Shown in pieces: positions 13,905 to 22,418 of a DNA stretch of 40,482 bases. The notes beneath the pieces are model-generated. The model was not told the origin of the DNA. It made no database searches and was given only the letters and a program-made list of their open reading frames with translations. Positions within the stretch are counted from its first letter, which is position 1, and each line of letters opens with the position of its first letter. The stretch is taken from positions 1 to 40,482 of the IMG/VR virus record IMGVR_UViG_3300010396_000069; one strand, written 5' to 3'. The translations under genes were made by a program, and so were the position numbers. Origin of the DNA: a virus.

Positions 13905-15398
13905 ATGAAGGGTGGTCTAGCCGCTGAAGAGTTAGAACTAGCTCAGGATATTGGAAGCTACAGCCTCGATCCTGTTGGGTTCATGCGGTATGCCTTCCCT
14001 TGGGAGAGTGAGAAGCTTCCGGCACCGGGTCCGCGTACTTGGCAGAACAATATCAATGAGTTGGTAAGATCTCATTTCTCTAACCCGGACACTCGGTTTC
14101 AGCCGCTTCAGATTGCCGTAGCCTCTGGGCATGGTATTGGCAAGAGCGCAGAGATTGGGATGCTCATTGATTGGGCCATGAGCACCTGTGAAGACTGCAA
14201 AGTTGTAGTCACAGCAGGCACAGGTACGCAGCTTGCAACAAAGACTGCCCCAGAAGTTCAGAAGTGGTTTCGGCTTGGCCTGAATACGCATTGGTGGGAT
14301 ATCAATGCCACCTCAATACGGGTCAAAGATCCTAACCATCAAGCGGGATGGCGGGCAGACTTTATTACCTGGTCAGTGCAGAAGACGGAAGGATTTGCTG
14401 GTCTTCACAATCAAGGTAAACGCATCGTCATTATCTTTGACGAAGCCAGCTCGATTGACGACATTATCTGGGAAGTCGCTGAAGGCGTTCTGAGCGACGA
14501 GAATACAGAAATTATCTGGATAGCCTTTGGAAACCCTACAAGGAACACTGGTGAGTTTTACAAGGCAATTACCGGCGCAAACCGCTGGCATAAGTTCCAG
14601 ATTGACTCGCGGACGGTAGAGGGAACGAATAAAAATCTACTTGATGCGCAGATAAAAGAATGGGGCGAGGACAGTGACCGAGCAAGAGTTCGTATACGGG
14701 GAGAGTTTCCGCGTGGTGGCAGTACGCAATTCATCGGGGGAGATATTGTGGCCGCCGCCCGCAAACGAGTTGTCGAAGGCTATAAGACCATGCCCATCAT
14801 CCTCGGCATTGACGTTGCCCGCTTCGGAGACAACCGCTCAGTAATCTTCAAGCGGCAAGGGCGCAAGGCTGAATTCTGCGGAAGCAAGTCGCAAGCAGTG
14901 TTCTATGGCATGGATACGCAGGTTCTTGGTGGGCGCGTACAGGAAGCCATTGACCGCGAGCAGCCCGATGCAGTTGTGATTGATGGCGATGGGATTGGCG
15001 GAGCGGTAGTAGATTTCTTAGTGGCTCGTGGTTATGGAAAGCGTACATGGCCTGACGGTCGCAAGATGGTGCTGGTGGAGTTTCATGGCGGCGCGGCATC
15101 AAGTGATCCGCACAAGTATTTCAATAAGCGGGCTGAGGTATGGGGTGACGGACGAGATTGGCTAGAGGGTGGCCAAATACCCGATGACCCTGAGATGGAT
15201 ACGGATCTAACAAACCCAGATTATGGATACCACCCGAAAACGGGAGCCATGATGCTGGAGACAAAAGATGAGATGCGGTCTCGCGGCGTAGACTCGCCCG
15301 ACCTTGGAGACGCATGGGCGATGACATTCGGAGTCAAAGTTGCACCACCTAAGCCTAAACCGCAAGGGCCACCACAAAGAGGAAGCGCATGGAGCTGA
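13905..15398 (+). CDS. terL: Terminase large subunit
   Basis: The 497-residue product is the packaging ATPase and nuclease. ASGHGIGKS (73-81) is the Walker A loop. IVIIFDEAS with D179-E180 is Walker B. The C-terminal RNase-H-like nuclease has its acidic residues at D303 (GIDVARFGDN), D360 (VIDGDGIGG) and D466/D469 (SPDLGDAWAM). The motor drives DNA into the prohead through the portal and cuts the concatemer. Length matches P22 gp2 (499 residues). The portal gene follows after eight small genes, further away than in P22. Confidence 0.97.
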   Translation: MKGGLAAEELELAQDIGSYSLDPVGFMRYAFPWESEKLPAPGPRTWQNNINELVRSHFSNPDTRFQPLQIAVASGHGIGKSAEIGMLIDWAMSTCEDCKVVVTAGTGTQLATKTAPEVQKWFRLGLNTHWWDINATSIRVKDPNHQAGWRADFITWSVQKTEGFAGLHNQGKRIVIIFDEASSIDDIIWEVAEGVLSDENTEIIWIAFGNPTRNTGEFYKAITGANRWHKFQIDSRTVEGTNKNLLDAQIKEWGEDSDRARVRIRGEFPRGGSTQFIGGDIVAAARKRVVEGYKTMPIILGIDVARFGDNRSVIFKRQGRKAEFCGSKSQAVFYGMDTQVLGGRVQEAIDREQPDAVVIDGDGIGGAVVDFLVARGYGKRTWPDGRKMVLVEFHGGAASSDPHKYFNKRAEVWGDGRDWLEGGQIPDDPEMDTDLTNPDYGYHPKTGAMMLETKDEMRSRGVDSPDLGDAWAMTFGVKVAPPKPKPQGPPQRGSAWS

Positions 15399-15399
15399 T

Positions 15400-15561
15400 A
15401 TGAAAAAGCCTTACTTATTCATGAGAAACGGAAAATGGATGGCTGAATACTGCTACACGATCACTTCCGGAGAAAGTTTGGTTCCAACTCGCTTCAGTCT
15501 TGTCGGTCTTATTGAGTGCCTTCAAATTCTTTTCAAGTATGGAAAGTTGGAGTGGTTATGA
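15400..15561 (+). CDS. Hypothetical 53-residue protein
   Basis: The ATG at 15400 lies one base after the terminase stop with GGAGC upstream; the frame back to 15340 is a shadow. The product KKPYLFMRNGKWMAEYCYT is beta-rich and ends with a hydrophobic helix. No family recognised. It overlaps the next start by four bases. Confidence 0.5.
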   Translation: MKKPYLFMRNGKWMAEYCYTITSGESLVPTRFSLVGLIECLQILFKYGKLEWL

Positions 15562-15761
15562 AGCTAAACGCAGCAGCACGCAAGAAGATACCGGCAAGCA
15601 AGTTCGGCGAGCCTGGACAGCGCAAATATCCGATGCCGGATAAGAGCCATGCGGCCAATGCAAAGGCTCGCGCAACGCAGCAGGTCAAGGCTGGCAAGCT
15701 CAGTTCGTCGGCGGCCTCTCGTATTCGAGCCAAAGCAAACCGCATTTTGGGGGAGAAATGA
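15558..15761 (+). CDS. Small basic phage protein (KLNAAxR...SHA type)
   Basis: The start at 15558 overlaps the previous stop; a longer frame to 15516 is rejected. The 67-residue basic product has KLNAAARKKIPASKFGEPG followed by PMPDKSHAANAKARATQ. This resembles a short motif (LPxxxFAxPxxRxYPIxDxxHAxNALAR) widely seen in phage structural-region proteins. Its role is unknown, but it is close to portal and head genes. Confidence 0.75.
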   Translation: MKLNAAARKKIPASKFGEPGQRKYPMPDKSHAANAKARATQQVKAGKLSSSAASRIRAKANRILGEK

Positions 15762-16024
15762 ACCTTCACGAAGTGATGGATGTAAATTCGAAGACCCTGC
15801 CAAAGAGCAAGTCAATGCCAGCCAAGATGGTGTCGATGGAATACAAGCCTGCCGAGAATGGCGGCCATGTATTGACGCATCGCATGGAGAGCGAAGATGG
15901 GCGCTACCACGAGCCGGAAGTGCATGTGTTTGGTAAAGGTGAGGGGAAGAAGCTGCTGGCCCACTTCGCGGAGCATGCTGGCGTTAATCCTGATCCTGAT
16001 TCTGCGGCTGGAACGGCGACCTAA
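15758..16024 (+). CDS. Hypothetical 88-residue protein
   Basis: The product has MVSMEYKPAENGGHVLTHRM and HEPEVHVFGKGEGKKLLAHFAEHAG, a beta region followed by a helix. Similar small proteins occur between terminase and portal in phages, but I know no function. It overlaps neighbours by four bases upstream and one base downstream. Confidence 0.65.
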   Translation: MNLHEVMDVNSKTLPKSKSMPAKMVSMEYKPAENGGHVLTHRMESEDGRYHEPEVHVFGKGEGKKLLAHFAEHAGVNPDPDSAAGTAT

Positions 16025-16212
16025 TGAGCGAATTCAGCGAGCGATGGAGCAATTTGAGTAAGTCTCAGCGGCGCAAGGTAGTCAACGATATGCGCGAGAA
16101 AGCAGCCGAGGGCTTGAGTTTAGGACTCCGCTTGCGTCTGACTTCGGGCCAACTCAAGGCCGCAGCTAAGACACGCGTGGACATGGCAATTAGGCAGGCT
16201 AAAACCGCATGA
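16024..16212 (+). CDS. Hypothetical basic 62-residue protein
   Basis: The TAATG overlap joins it to the previous gene. The product is a basic helical protein (WSNLSKSQRRKVVNDMREKAAEG). No family recognised. Its stop overlaps the next ATG. Confidence 0.55.
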   Translation: MSEFSERWSNLSKSQRRKVVNDMREKAAEGLSLGLRLRLTSGQLKAAAKTRVDMAIRQAKTA

Positions 16213-16547
16213 TTCTGGATGAGCGCCGCCAAGTAGAGAACTTCGCCATAGTCTGCCCATTGGCGCACATCGAAGATGCCGATATGTTGGCCTTCCTTGC
16301 CTCGCTGATCCAGGACCATGACCATCTCCGCGAGAAGCTTCTTACTGAGCCAGACAAGCGCAAGCGGTCGGAGAAGCTTGAGGCCATGCGACCTCACCTG
16401 AAGTTCAAGGCGAGCCCACTGCATGTTTACGAGATGGCCGAAGTCGCTCGTTCATGCGGGGCACAACCGATTTACGAAGAGCAGGCGCAGGCAGAGCGCA
16501 ATCGCGTTTGGATGCCTGAGAGCCGCATACATGAGGTTAGAGAATGA
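16209..16547 (+). CDS. Hypothetical 112-residue protein
   Basis: The helical product has ADMLAFLASLIQDHDHLREKLL and HVYEMAEVARSCGAQPIYEEQ. I recognise no family. It lies in the translationally coupled run between terminase and portal (ATGA overlaps on both sides). Confidence 0.6.
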   Translation: MILDERRQVENFAIVCPLAHIEDADMLAFLASLIQDHDHLREKLLTEPDKRKRSEKLEAMRPHLKFKASPLHVYEMAEVARSCGAQPIYEEQAQAERNRVWMPESRIHEVRE

Positions 16548-16732
16548 ACTTGAATCTGCCTATCTACGATGTGAGCAAAGCAGAGGGAAAGCAACTATCA
16601 AACTGCCATGATTGCCCTCATCGGGAGGAGATTAAGCTTCCCGCCTATATCTCCGACGGCAGGGAATATCCAGAACATCTTTGCCACAACAACCGATCCA
16701 GAATTTGCCGAGGTATCGTAGATGCCCTATAA
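16544..16732 (+). CDS. Small Cys/His protein
   Basis: The 62-residue product has LSNCHDCPHREEIKLP and later HLCHNNRSRICRG. These Cys/His pairs could bind zinc or a cluster. It overlaps the next gene by 11 bases. Function unknown. Confidence 0.6.
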   Translation: MNLNLPIYDVSKAEGKQLSNCHDCPHREEIKLPAYISDGREYPEHLCHNNRSRICRGIVDAL

Positions 16733-16916
16733 GTCGAAGGCTCAAGAAAGATTCTTCAATGCCAATAAGCCGGAACTTGAGGCCAAAGGTGTTGATGTAG
16801 ACGAGTTCAATGCTGCGTCGAAGGGCAAGAAACTGCCCCACAAGCTGAAGGGCGAGGCGCACAGCTATGACCATTCCCGTCCGAAGAAGCCAGTGGTTTC
16901 GAGGTACAGCAAGTGA
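16722..16916 (+). CDS. Small conserved phage protein (PYKSKAQERFF type)
   Basis: The product starts MPYKSKAQERFFNANKPELEA and continues GVDVDEFNAASKGKKLP. This short protein type is common in head regions of phages near portal or capsid genes. Its role is not established. It may be a head accessory or DNA-associated protein. Confidence 0.8.
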   Translation: MPYKSKAQERFFNANKPELEAKGVDVDEFNAASKGKKLPHKLKGEAHSYDHSRPKKPVVSRYSK

Positions 16917-17050
16917 GGATTCGCCGGATTTACGATCTATCGCATAATCGCCACTATTGGATGCTGGTATGGGGATTCATGGGGCGTGCTGGCCATTCTG
17001 ATTGTTTCACTAAGTTTCTGCGGCTGATGCCAGCAAGGGTGAAAGCTTAG
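16913..17050 (+). CDS. 45-residue basic peptide
   Basis: The GTG overlaps the upstream stop, and the stop overlaps the portal GTG (TAGTG). The product is Arg-rich with an aromatic centre (YWMLVWGFMGRAGHSD). It could be a small structural peptide or only a coupling ORF. Confidence 0.5.
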   Translation: MRIRRIYDLSHNRHYWMLVWGFMGRAGHSDCFTKFLRLMPARVKA

Positions 17051-19167
17051 TGGATTCTCAGCCGGTTCGTGATGATGAATCGAGAGGCAGCGGGAATAAT
17101 GACGAGCTCTTGCGGGAAATCCGCGAGGACTTCACCTATTTTCGCGATTTCTGGTCCGATAACCATGATGAGTGGAAGACTGACCTAAGATATGTCTCTG
17201 GCGATCCGTGGGATGCTGATGCTCGGATGGAGCGTGAAGACAACAACCGTCCTGTCCTGTCGCCGGATGAGTTAGGGCAGTATCTCAATGCCACGATCAA
17301 TAATCTGCGGCAGAACAAACGAGCTATCAAGGTCAATCCCACCGGTTCGGGCGCAAGCGATGCAGATGCCGAGAAGCGTTCTGCCATTATCAAGGGGATT
17401 GAATATAAGTCGAACGCTCAGAGCGCTTATACGAATGCCTTTGAGAATGCAATCAACTGTGGCATGGGGTTCTTTCGGGTAACTACCAAGATTATCTCGA
17501 AGGAAAACGAAGTTACTCCTTGGATCAAGATCATCGAGAACCCGCTATCAGTTCTTCTAGATCCGAACGCTAAAGAAGCTGATTTCTGTGATCAGAAGCG
17601 CTGCTTTGTAATGGATGTAATGCGCAAGCGGGATTTCGCGAAGAAATATCCGAATGCCGAGAAGCGGAGTTTTGAGGCTGAGGATGTAAAAGCGGCACCG
17701 GATTGGTTCCAGGCAGAAAATATCCTGGTGGCCGAGTATTGGCGCATCGATGATTACGATGAGAACGGTGAAGGCGGAAAGGTTACGCAGTACGTGACCA
17801 ACGGACTGGAGATTTTAGAGACAAACGAGTGGCCCGGGTCTTGGATACCAATCATCCCTGTCACCGGTAAAAAGATGCTGGTTCCTCGCGGCAGCGAGAT
17901 CAAGATCATGTACGCCTCAATGATTCGGTTGGCGCGTGGGCCGCAGAAGATGCTTGCCTATATCGCTTCGCAAGAGGCTGAAGAGTTCGGTATGTCTCCC
18001 CGAGCTCCGTTTGTGGGTTATGTCGGTCAGTTTGAGACGGACGCGGATGCGTGGGCTACTGCGAATAAGGTTCCAAGGTCATTTCTTCAAATTGATCCGA
18101 TGGTGGACGGCGCGACGAATCAGGTTCTACCGCTGCCAAGCCGCCCGCAGTTCACGCCGAATGCTCAGGCGTATGAGATCAGTAAGGAGAGCTGGCGCAG
18201 ATCAATTCAGGCGTCTATGGGGATTACCCCTCTTCCCACTGCAGCGCAGCGGCAGAATGAGAAGTCTGGGGTAGCTCTGGATAAGATTCAGTCGCAACAG
18301 GCGATTGGCTCATTCCATTTCACGGATAACTTTGACCGCGCTATTGAGAATGCCGGTCGTCAGATCAATGAGTTGATTACCAAAGTTATGGATACTCCGC
18401 GTCAGGTTGGCGTGAGGAATCCCGACGACTCGCATAGTTTGATGCCGATTGCCCCTAAGGGACAGATGCCTCCGCAGCAACAGGGCGATCAGCCTGTTGC
18501 GGCAGATGCAGCCTTTGACCCAACCAAGGGCGATTTCGATGTGACCATTTCAACGGGCATGTCGTATCAGTCACAGCGGGCAGAGGCAAGCGACTTTGTT
18601 GACACCTTGTTGGGAGAATTGCCGAATCTGCCGATTCCCCCGCAGGCAAAAGCTACTTTGCTGGCCAAGGCGATCACCCTGAAAGATATTGGCCCGATTG
18701 GCGATGAAATGGCCAAGATTATCGATCCGCAAGGCGATGGGGATCCAGTTCCTCCACAGGCGAAGCAGATGATCGCCCATCTTCAACAGCAGTTGCAGGA
18801 GACGGGGCAGGCTGCGCAGCAATTGGCGCAGGAGAAGCAGGGCAAGATGTGGGAGACGCAAGGCAAGCTTCAGCAGATTGCCGCGCAGTCTCAGGCTGAT
18901 ATGGCGTTGGAAGATAAGAAGCTTCTGGCTCAGATCACCATCGCTGAGATCAACACCAAGGCGCAGAACGCAGCCGACCGCGAAGCAGACCGCCGTGAGC
19001 TTGAAGCACAGTTCCACGATCAGGCGCACGATGTTGCCTTGCAGGTACAAGGCGCTCAACAGGCGCAACAAGCTCAGGAGCAGGCTGCACAGAACCAGTC
19101 GGCCCAGAGTGCTCAAGATGCCTCTCAGCAGCAAGCGCAGCCATCCGCTCCTGCACAAGTTTCGTAA
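17050..19167 (+). CDS. Portal protein, P22 gp1-like
   Basis: The GTG start overlaps the upstream stop. The 705-residue product matches P22-type portals in length (725 in P22) and layout. The N-terminus has DFTYFRDFWSDNHDEWKTD, then a body with NATINNLRQNKRAIKVNP and NPLSVLLDPNA. The C-terminus (about 560-705) is a Gln/Ala-rich helical barrel-like region (QQQLQETGQAAQQLAQEKQG). Portals form the dodecameric ring at one vertex through which terminase packs DNA and on which the gp4-like adaptor assembles. The flanking terminase and scaffold genes fit this role. Confidence 0.92.
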   Translation: MDSQPVRDDESRGSGNNDELLREIREDFTYFRDFWSDNHDEWKTDLRYVSGDPWDADARMEREDNNRPVLSPDELGQYLNATINNLRQNKRAIKVNPTGSGASDADAEKRSAIIKGIEYKSNAQSAYTNAFENAINCGMGFFRVTTKIISKENEVTPWIKIIENPLSVLLDPNAKEADFCDQKRCFVMDVMRKRDFAKKYPNAEKRSFEAEDVKAAPDWFQAENILVAEYWRIDDYDENGEGGKVTQYVTNGLEILETNEWPGSWIPIIPVTGKKMLVPRGSEIKIMYASMIRLARGPQKMLAYIASQEAEEFGMSPRAPFVGYVGQFETDADAWATANKVPRSFLQIDPMVDGATNQVLPLPSRPQFTPNAQAYEISKESWRRSIQASMGITPLPTAAQRQNEKSGVALDKIQSQQAIGSFHFTDNFDRAIENAGRQINELITKVMDTPRQVGVRNPDDSHSLMPIAPKGQMPPQQQGDQPVAADAAFDPTKGDFDVTISTGMSYQSQRAEASDFVDTLLGELPNLPIPPQAKATLLAKAITLKDIGPIGDEMAKIIDPQGDGDPVPPQAKQMIAHLQQQLQETGQAAQQLAQEKQGKMWETQGKLQQIAAQSQADMALEDKKLLAQITIAEINTKAQNAADREADRRELEAQFHDQAHDVALQVQGAQQAQQAQEQAAQNQSAQSAQDASQQQAQPSAPAQVS

Positions 19168-19206
19168 TATCTCGCTGGCCCAGCGTAAGGGCACAAAGGA
19201 AAACCC

Positions 19207-20214
19207 ATGAGTGAAGCAGCAGCGGTCGTAGCGGAGTCGCAACCCGCAGTGGAAGTGCCGGCAATGGATGTTAGCCGCGGGCCTTTGGTGGATATCACCG
19301 CCGAACAACGCGCAGAGTTTCGCAAGACGGGCGAACTGCCCAAGCCGAAAACCGAGGAAGCGGCAGCCTCATCCGAGCCAAAGCCTGAAGAGGGCGAGGC
19401 GAAACCCGCAGGCGACTCGGAACCGCCAAAGAAGACGCAGGAGAATACCGACCGCAAGTCCAAAGCGAAGACCGCAGAAGATCGCATCGCTGAGCTTGAG
19501 GCCACCATTGAGAAGATCCGCAAGGGTGCTGGAAAAGAGACGCCAAAGGTGGAATCGTCGCCCACCAAGCCAGAACCTAAACCAGCTCAGCAAAGCCCTG
19601 AGAAAGAACCTACTCCAGAAGACCAAAATGCAGACGGGACTCCGAAATTCAAGACTTATGAGGAGTTTACGAAAGCTTTGGCTCGGTATGAAGCTCGGCA
19701 AGAACGAGCGGAGTGGCAGCAGCGGCAAGCTGAACAGGAAATGGTTGCGAGATCCCGATCAAAGGTGGAAGAGGCAAAGTCTCGGTATGGAAACTTCGAT
19801 GAAGCAGTAGGACCGTTTGTTGATGCAATCGTCAACGATGCAGATGTTTCTCCAATCGTGAAACAGATGATCGACGACTCGGATATATTTGCCGATTTGG
19901 CTTATACCATTGGGAGCAATAAAGAAGACCTCGCGGCCTTCTCGAAGATGGCAAAAGAAAATCCTGGCAAAGCTATCCGCTATATTGCACTGACAGAAAG
20001 CCTTATTGCGGATGAACTCGGCAAGAAAACCGAATCGTCTAAGACCGAAGAACCTCCTGTGAAACCAAAAACTCAGGCTCCGAAACCACCCTCAGAGGCA
20101 GGTGGCCGCGCTGCGGCTCCTCCCGATAGTTTGGAAGCGGCTGCCAAGGCGAATGATTTCCGCTCATTCAAAGCGGAAGCCAATCGCAGAGCGATCGCAA
20201 AGCTGAAGAGCTAG
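19207..20214 (+). CDS. Scaffold-type protein
   Basis: The 335-residue product lies between portal and coat, where P22 has its scaffold gp8 (303 residues). It is Glu/Lys/Pro-rich and mostly without hydrophobic core. It has a coiled coil (ARQERAEWQQRQAEQEMVAR, about 160-200) and a C-terminal helix ending RRAIAKLKS, similar in kind to the basic coat-binding end of scaffolds. An AAAGGAAAACCC leader precedes the ATG. It probably guides coat assembly and leaves the head before packaging. Confidence 0.8.
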   Translation: MSEAAAVVAESQPAVEVPAMDVSRGPLVDITAEQRAEFRKTGELPKPKTEEAAASSEPKPEEGEAKPAGDSEPPKKTQENTDRKSKAKTAEDRIAELEATIEKIRKGAGKETPKVESSPTKPEPKPAQQSPEKEPTPEDQNADGTPKFKTYEEFTKALARYEARQERAEWQQRQAEQEMVARSRSKVEEAKSRYGNFDEAVGPFVDAIVNDADVSPIVKQMIDDSDIFADLAYTIGSNKEDLAAFSKMAKENPGKAIRYIALTESLIADELGKKTESSKTEEPPVKPKTQAPKPPSEAGGRAAAPPDSLEAAAKANDFRSFKAEANRRAIAKLKS

Positions 20215-20229
20215 CGATGAAAGGTTCTC

Positions 20230-21459
20230 ATGGCAAATCAATTTCTCGACGCAAACTGGGTCTCGATGAAGATTCTGTGGATTTTGCAGAATGCTCTCGA
20301 AGTCGCCAGTTGCTTCAACACGGAATGGGAGTCGGAGTTCGGTAAGAACTTCCCTGTGGGCTCTTCTGTACAGGTCAAGCTTCCTCAGCGCTGGCTCGTG
20401 ACCAATGGCCTGGGATATCAGCCTCAGGGCATCAATCGCCTGGCCACCACCATTAACCTCGATCAGGTCTTCGGCATCCACTTTGAATGGGACTCTTATG
20501 AGCGTCTCGTCAAGATGGAGCGTTCGCAGGAAGATCTTGAGGAAAACTACCTGAAGCCCGCCGCAGTCCAGTTGGCTCAGGAAGTGGACTCTCGCGCTGC
20601 CAAGTTCGCCTACCAGAATGCCTCGGGCGTAGTGGGTACTCTTGGCACCAACTCAACTACGGTCGATTTCGCTGCTGCTGCGGATGAATACCTGTACGAG
20701 AAGGCTTGCCCGAAAGGGACGCGTCATCTCATCGTGTCTGCTTCGCAGATGCGCAGCTATGTCGTTCCCAACGTCACGCAGTTCAATCCGGCACCGGAGA
20801 TTTCCCGGATGTTTCGTTCGGGCGTTCTTGGTACGGCTGTGGGCTGGGAGTGGTATCGGTCGAACTCGCTCTATCGCCACACCATCGGGACCGCTGCCAC
20901 TGGCGGCGTAACAGTGACGGGAGCGAATCAGTCCGGAAACATCCTCAGCGTGACGGGCACCAACGGGCAGACGTTCAAGCAGGGGGATAAGTTCTCCATC
21001 CTGAATGTGAACGGCGTCAATCCCAGCACGCGGCGAGTGATTTCATCTACCCAGACCTTCACGGTTCTGGCGGATGTGACGCTCACCGGTGGGACGGACA
21101 CCATCAACATCTCTCCGGCAATCTATGGCCCCGGTTCGCAGTATCAGAATGTGGATGCTCTGCCAGCAGATGGCGCAGCTTTCACGATCTGGCCTGGCAC
21201 TGCAAACCCCTCTGGAGTCTCGGGCACTGTTGGGCTCGGTCTCTCCAAGTTCGCTTTCGCGATGAGCGGCGGCAAGCTGGAAGTTCCCAAGGCTGTGGAG
21301 CGTGCAGAGCAGACTGAAGACCCGGATACGGGTATGGCGGTCCGCTTCGTACGTGCATGGGATCAGCGTGAGTCGAAGATGACGAATCGCTTCGATATGT
21401 GCCTCGGCTTTGGCAACCTCTACAACGATCAGGGCGCTGTCGCTCTGGCAGGAAAGTAG
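20230..21459 (+). CDS. Major capsid protein, P22 gp5-like
   Basis: The 409-residue product looks like the P22 coat family (430 residues in P22). The N-terminus has ALEVASCFNTEWESEFGK and GSSVQVKLPQRW. After this comes FEWDSYERLVKMERSQEDLEENYLKPAAVQLA, the long spine-type region of the HK97 fold. The centre (about 220-300) is Thr/Gly-rich beta structure, which fits an inserted domain. The C-terminus has VRAWDQRESKMTNRFDMCLGFGN. It forms the icosahedral head with the scaffold encoded just upstream. Confidence 0.92.
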   Translation: MANQFLDANWVSMKILWILQNALEVASCFNTEWESEFGKNFPVGSSVQVKLPQRWLVTNGLGYQPQGINRLATTINLDQVFGIHFEWDSYERLVKMERSQEDLEENYLKPAAVQLAQEVDSRAAKFAYQNASGVVGTLGTNSTTVDFAAAADEYLYEKACPKGTRHLIVSASQMRSYVVPNVTQFNPAPEISRMFRSGVLGTAVGWEWYRSNSLYRHTIGTAATGGVTVTGANQSGNILSVTGTNGQTFKQGDKFSILNVNGVNPSTRRVISSTQTFTVLADVTLTGGTDTINISPAIYGPGSQYQNVDALPADGAAFTIWPGTANPSGVSGTVGLGLSKFAFAMSGGKLEVPKAVERAEQTEDPDTGMAVRFVRAWDQRESKMTNRFDMCLGFGNLYNDQGAVALAGK

Positions 21460-21465
21460 GCAATC

Positions 21466-21951
21466 ATGGCATTCGGCGGACCGAATCAAACAGCAACTCC
21501 CTCTCCGGTGGTTGATTTCACTCCCCAAAAGAATTACTTGTCTTTTTCGGGGCTTATCAATCAATACATCGACCCCGTCACTTACTCCAACGCTGCTGGC
21601 AATACTTTGCTGGTATCGGATGTATTGGGTGGATTCATCACTCATACGGCAGCAGGCGGGGAGACGGACACCCTTCCTTCGGCAGCTTTGCTTGTTCCCC
21701 AGATTGAAGGGGCACAAGGCCCACTGCCTGGAATTGCACCTCCAACGACCGGAGCCGGAAGCAGCATTAAGTTCTTCCTGAAGGCTGGTGGAGCTGGCAC
21801 AATCACCTTGGCTGTGGGCGCTGGCGGAACTCTCGTAGGATCAGGAGCAGTGGCGACGGGAAACATCAAGGAGTTTCTCTTGATTGTCACATCTACTGAT
21901 CCAAGCAATCCGACCTATACCGTTTACAGTCTCGGAACTTCAACCTTCTAA
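21466..21951 (+). CDS. Beta-rich capsid-associated protein, possible decoration
   Basis: The 161-residue product follows the coat gene by six bases. After residue 60 it is nearly all Gly/Ala/Thr/Val strands (GAGTITLAVGAGGTLVGSGA), as in small trimeric decoration or fibre domains. Phages often place a head-stabilising protein here. The role is inferred from position and composition. A hairpin follows the gene. Confidence 0.65.
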   Translation: MAFGGPNQTATPSPVVDFTPQKNYLSFSGLINQYIDPVTYSNAAGNTLLVSDVLGGFITHTAAGGETDTLPSAALLVPQIEGAQGPLPGIAPPTTGAGSSIKFFLKAGGAGTITLAVGAGGTLVGSGAVATGNIKEFLLIVTSTDPSNPTYTVYSLGTSTF

Positions 21952-21956
21952 CCCCA

Positions 21957-21980
21957 AGGGGCGGTCAATATGACGCCCCT
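21957..21980 (+). terminator. Hairpin after head genes
   Basis: AGGGGCG (21957-21963) pairs perfectly with CGCCCCT (21974-21980) around a 10-base loop. No T-run follows (GATTTGC), so it is not a strong intrinsic terminator. It may attenuate or process late mRNA between the coat-module genes and the tail genes. Confidence 0.5.
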
Positions 21981-21997
21981 GATTTGCAGGAGAATCT

Positions 21998-22306
21998 ATG
22001 CCGTTTGAAATCGACCAAGAGGCCCTCGAAAGCCCGAACATGAAGATTCTTGACATCAACCATCCGCCGGTGAAGTCTATCGCGTATCAGGCTTTCCCGA
22101 AGATGGTCTATCTCCATCCGAAAGACAAGACCAAAGAGCACCGTTACAAGGCAGTGAGCACGCCTGAAGAGTTTGAGGCTGCCGAGAAGCAGGGATGGAA
22201 GACGAAGCCGCATATCCCCGAAGCTGCGCCTGAAGACTTGAGCGATTTCGAGTCTGAAACTGCAGAAGAGAAGCGCGGCCCTGGTCGGCCAAAGAATGCC
22301 GCCTAA
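21998..22306 (+). CDS. Hypothetical 102-residue head-region protein
   Basis: A GCAGGAGAAT RBS precedes the ATG. The product has YLHPKDKTKEHRYKAVSTPE...EAAEKQGWKTKP, then an acidic tail and RGPGRPKNAA, an AT-hook-like end. The motif pairing a Y-x-P with a following E-helix and GWK is shared with the next small protein. Similar short motifs occur in phage head proteins. Function unknown. Confidence 0.65.
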   Translation: MPFEIDQEALESPNMKILDINHPPVKSIAYQAFPKMVYLHPKDKTKEHRYKAVSTPEEFEAAEKQGWKTKPHIPEAAPEDLSDFESETAEEKRGPGRPKNAA

Positions 22307-22418
22307 GTTTCCGGTGAAGGTTTACTACCCACAAGAGAAGGGCGAGCCGAAGGTTCTGTTTGCGAAGAATCAGGCAGAACTCGACGCACTTCTGCGTATT
22401 GGCTGGAAAGAGGAATAG
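22296..22418 (+). CDS. 40-residue YxP...GWK peptide
   Basis: The gene overlaps the upstream gene by 11 bases and ends immediately before the next ATG (TAGATG). The product reads VKVYYPQEKGEPKVLF, then AELDALLRIGWKEE. It looks like an isolated copy of the strand-helix-GWK motif in the previous protein. No function known. Confidence 0.55.
   Translation: MPPKFPVKVYYPQEKGEPKVLFAKNQAELDALLRIGWKEE

Noticed and set aside
18571-19308. Reverse ORF of 245 codons over portal end
   Set aside because: It is a Leu-rich shadow of the Gln/Ala-rich portal C-terminus and spans the scaffold start.
19268-19810. Alternate-frame ORF of 180 codons in scaffold gene
   Set aside because: Arg/Lys/Pro-rich shadow of a charged low-complexity gene; no RBS.
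21043-21717. Reverse ORF of 224 codons over coat gene end
   Set aside because: It opposes the coat and following structural gene and has no promoter, RBS or recognisable protein features.
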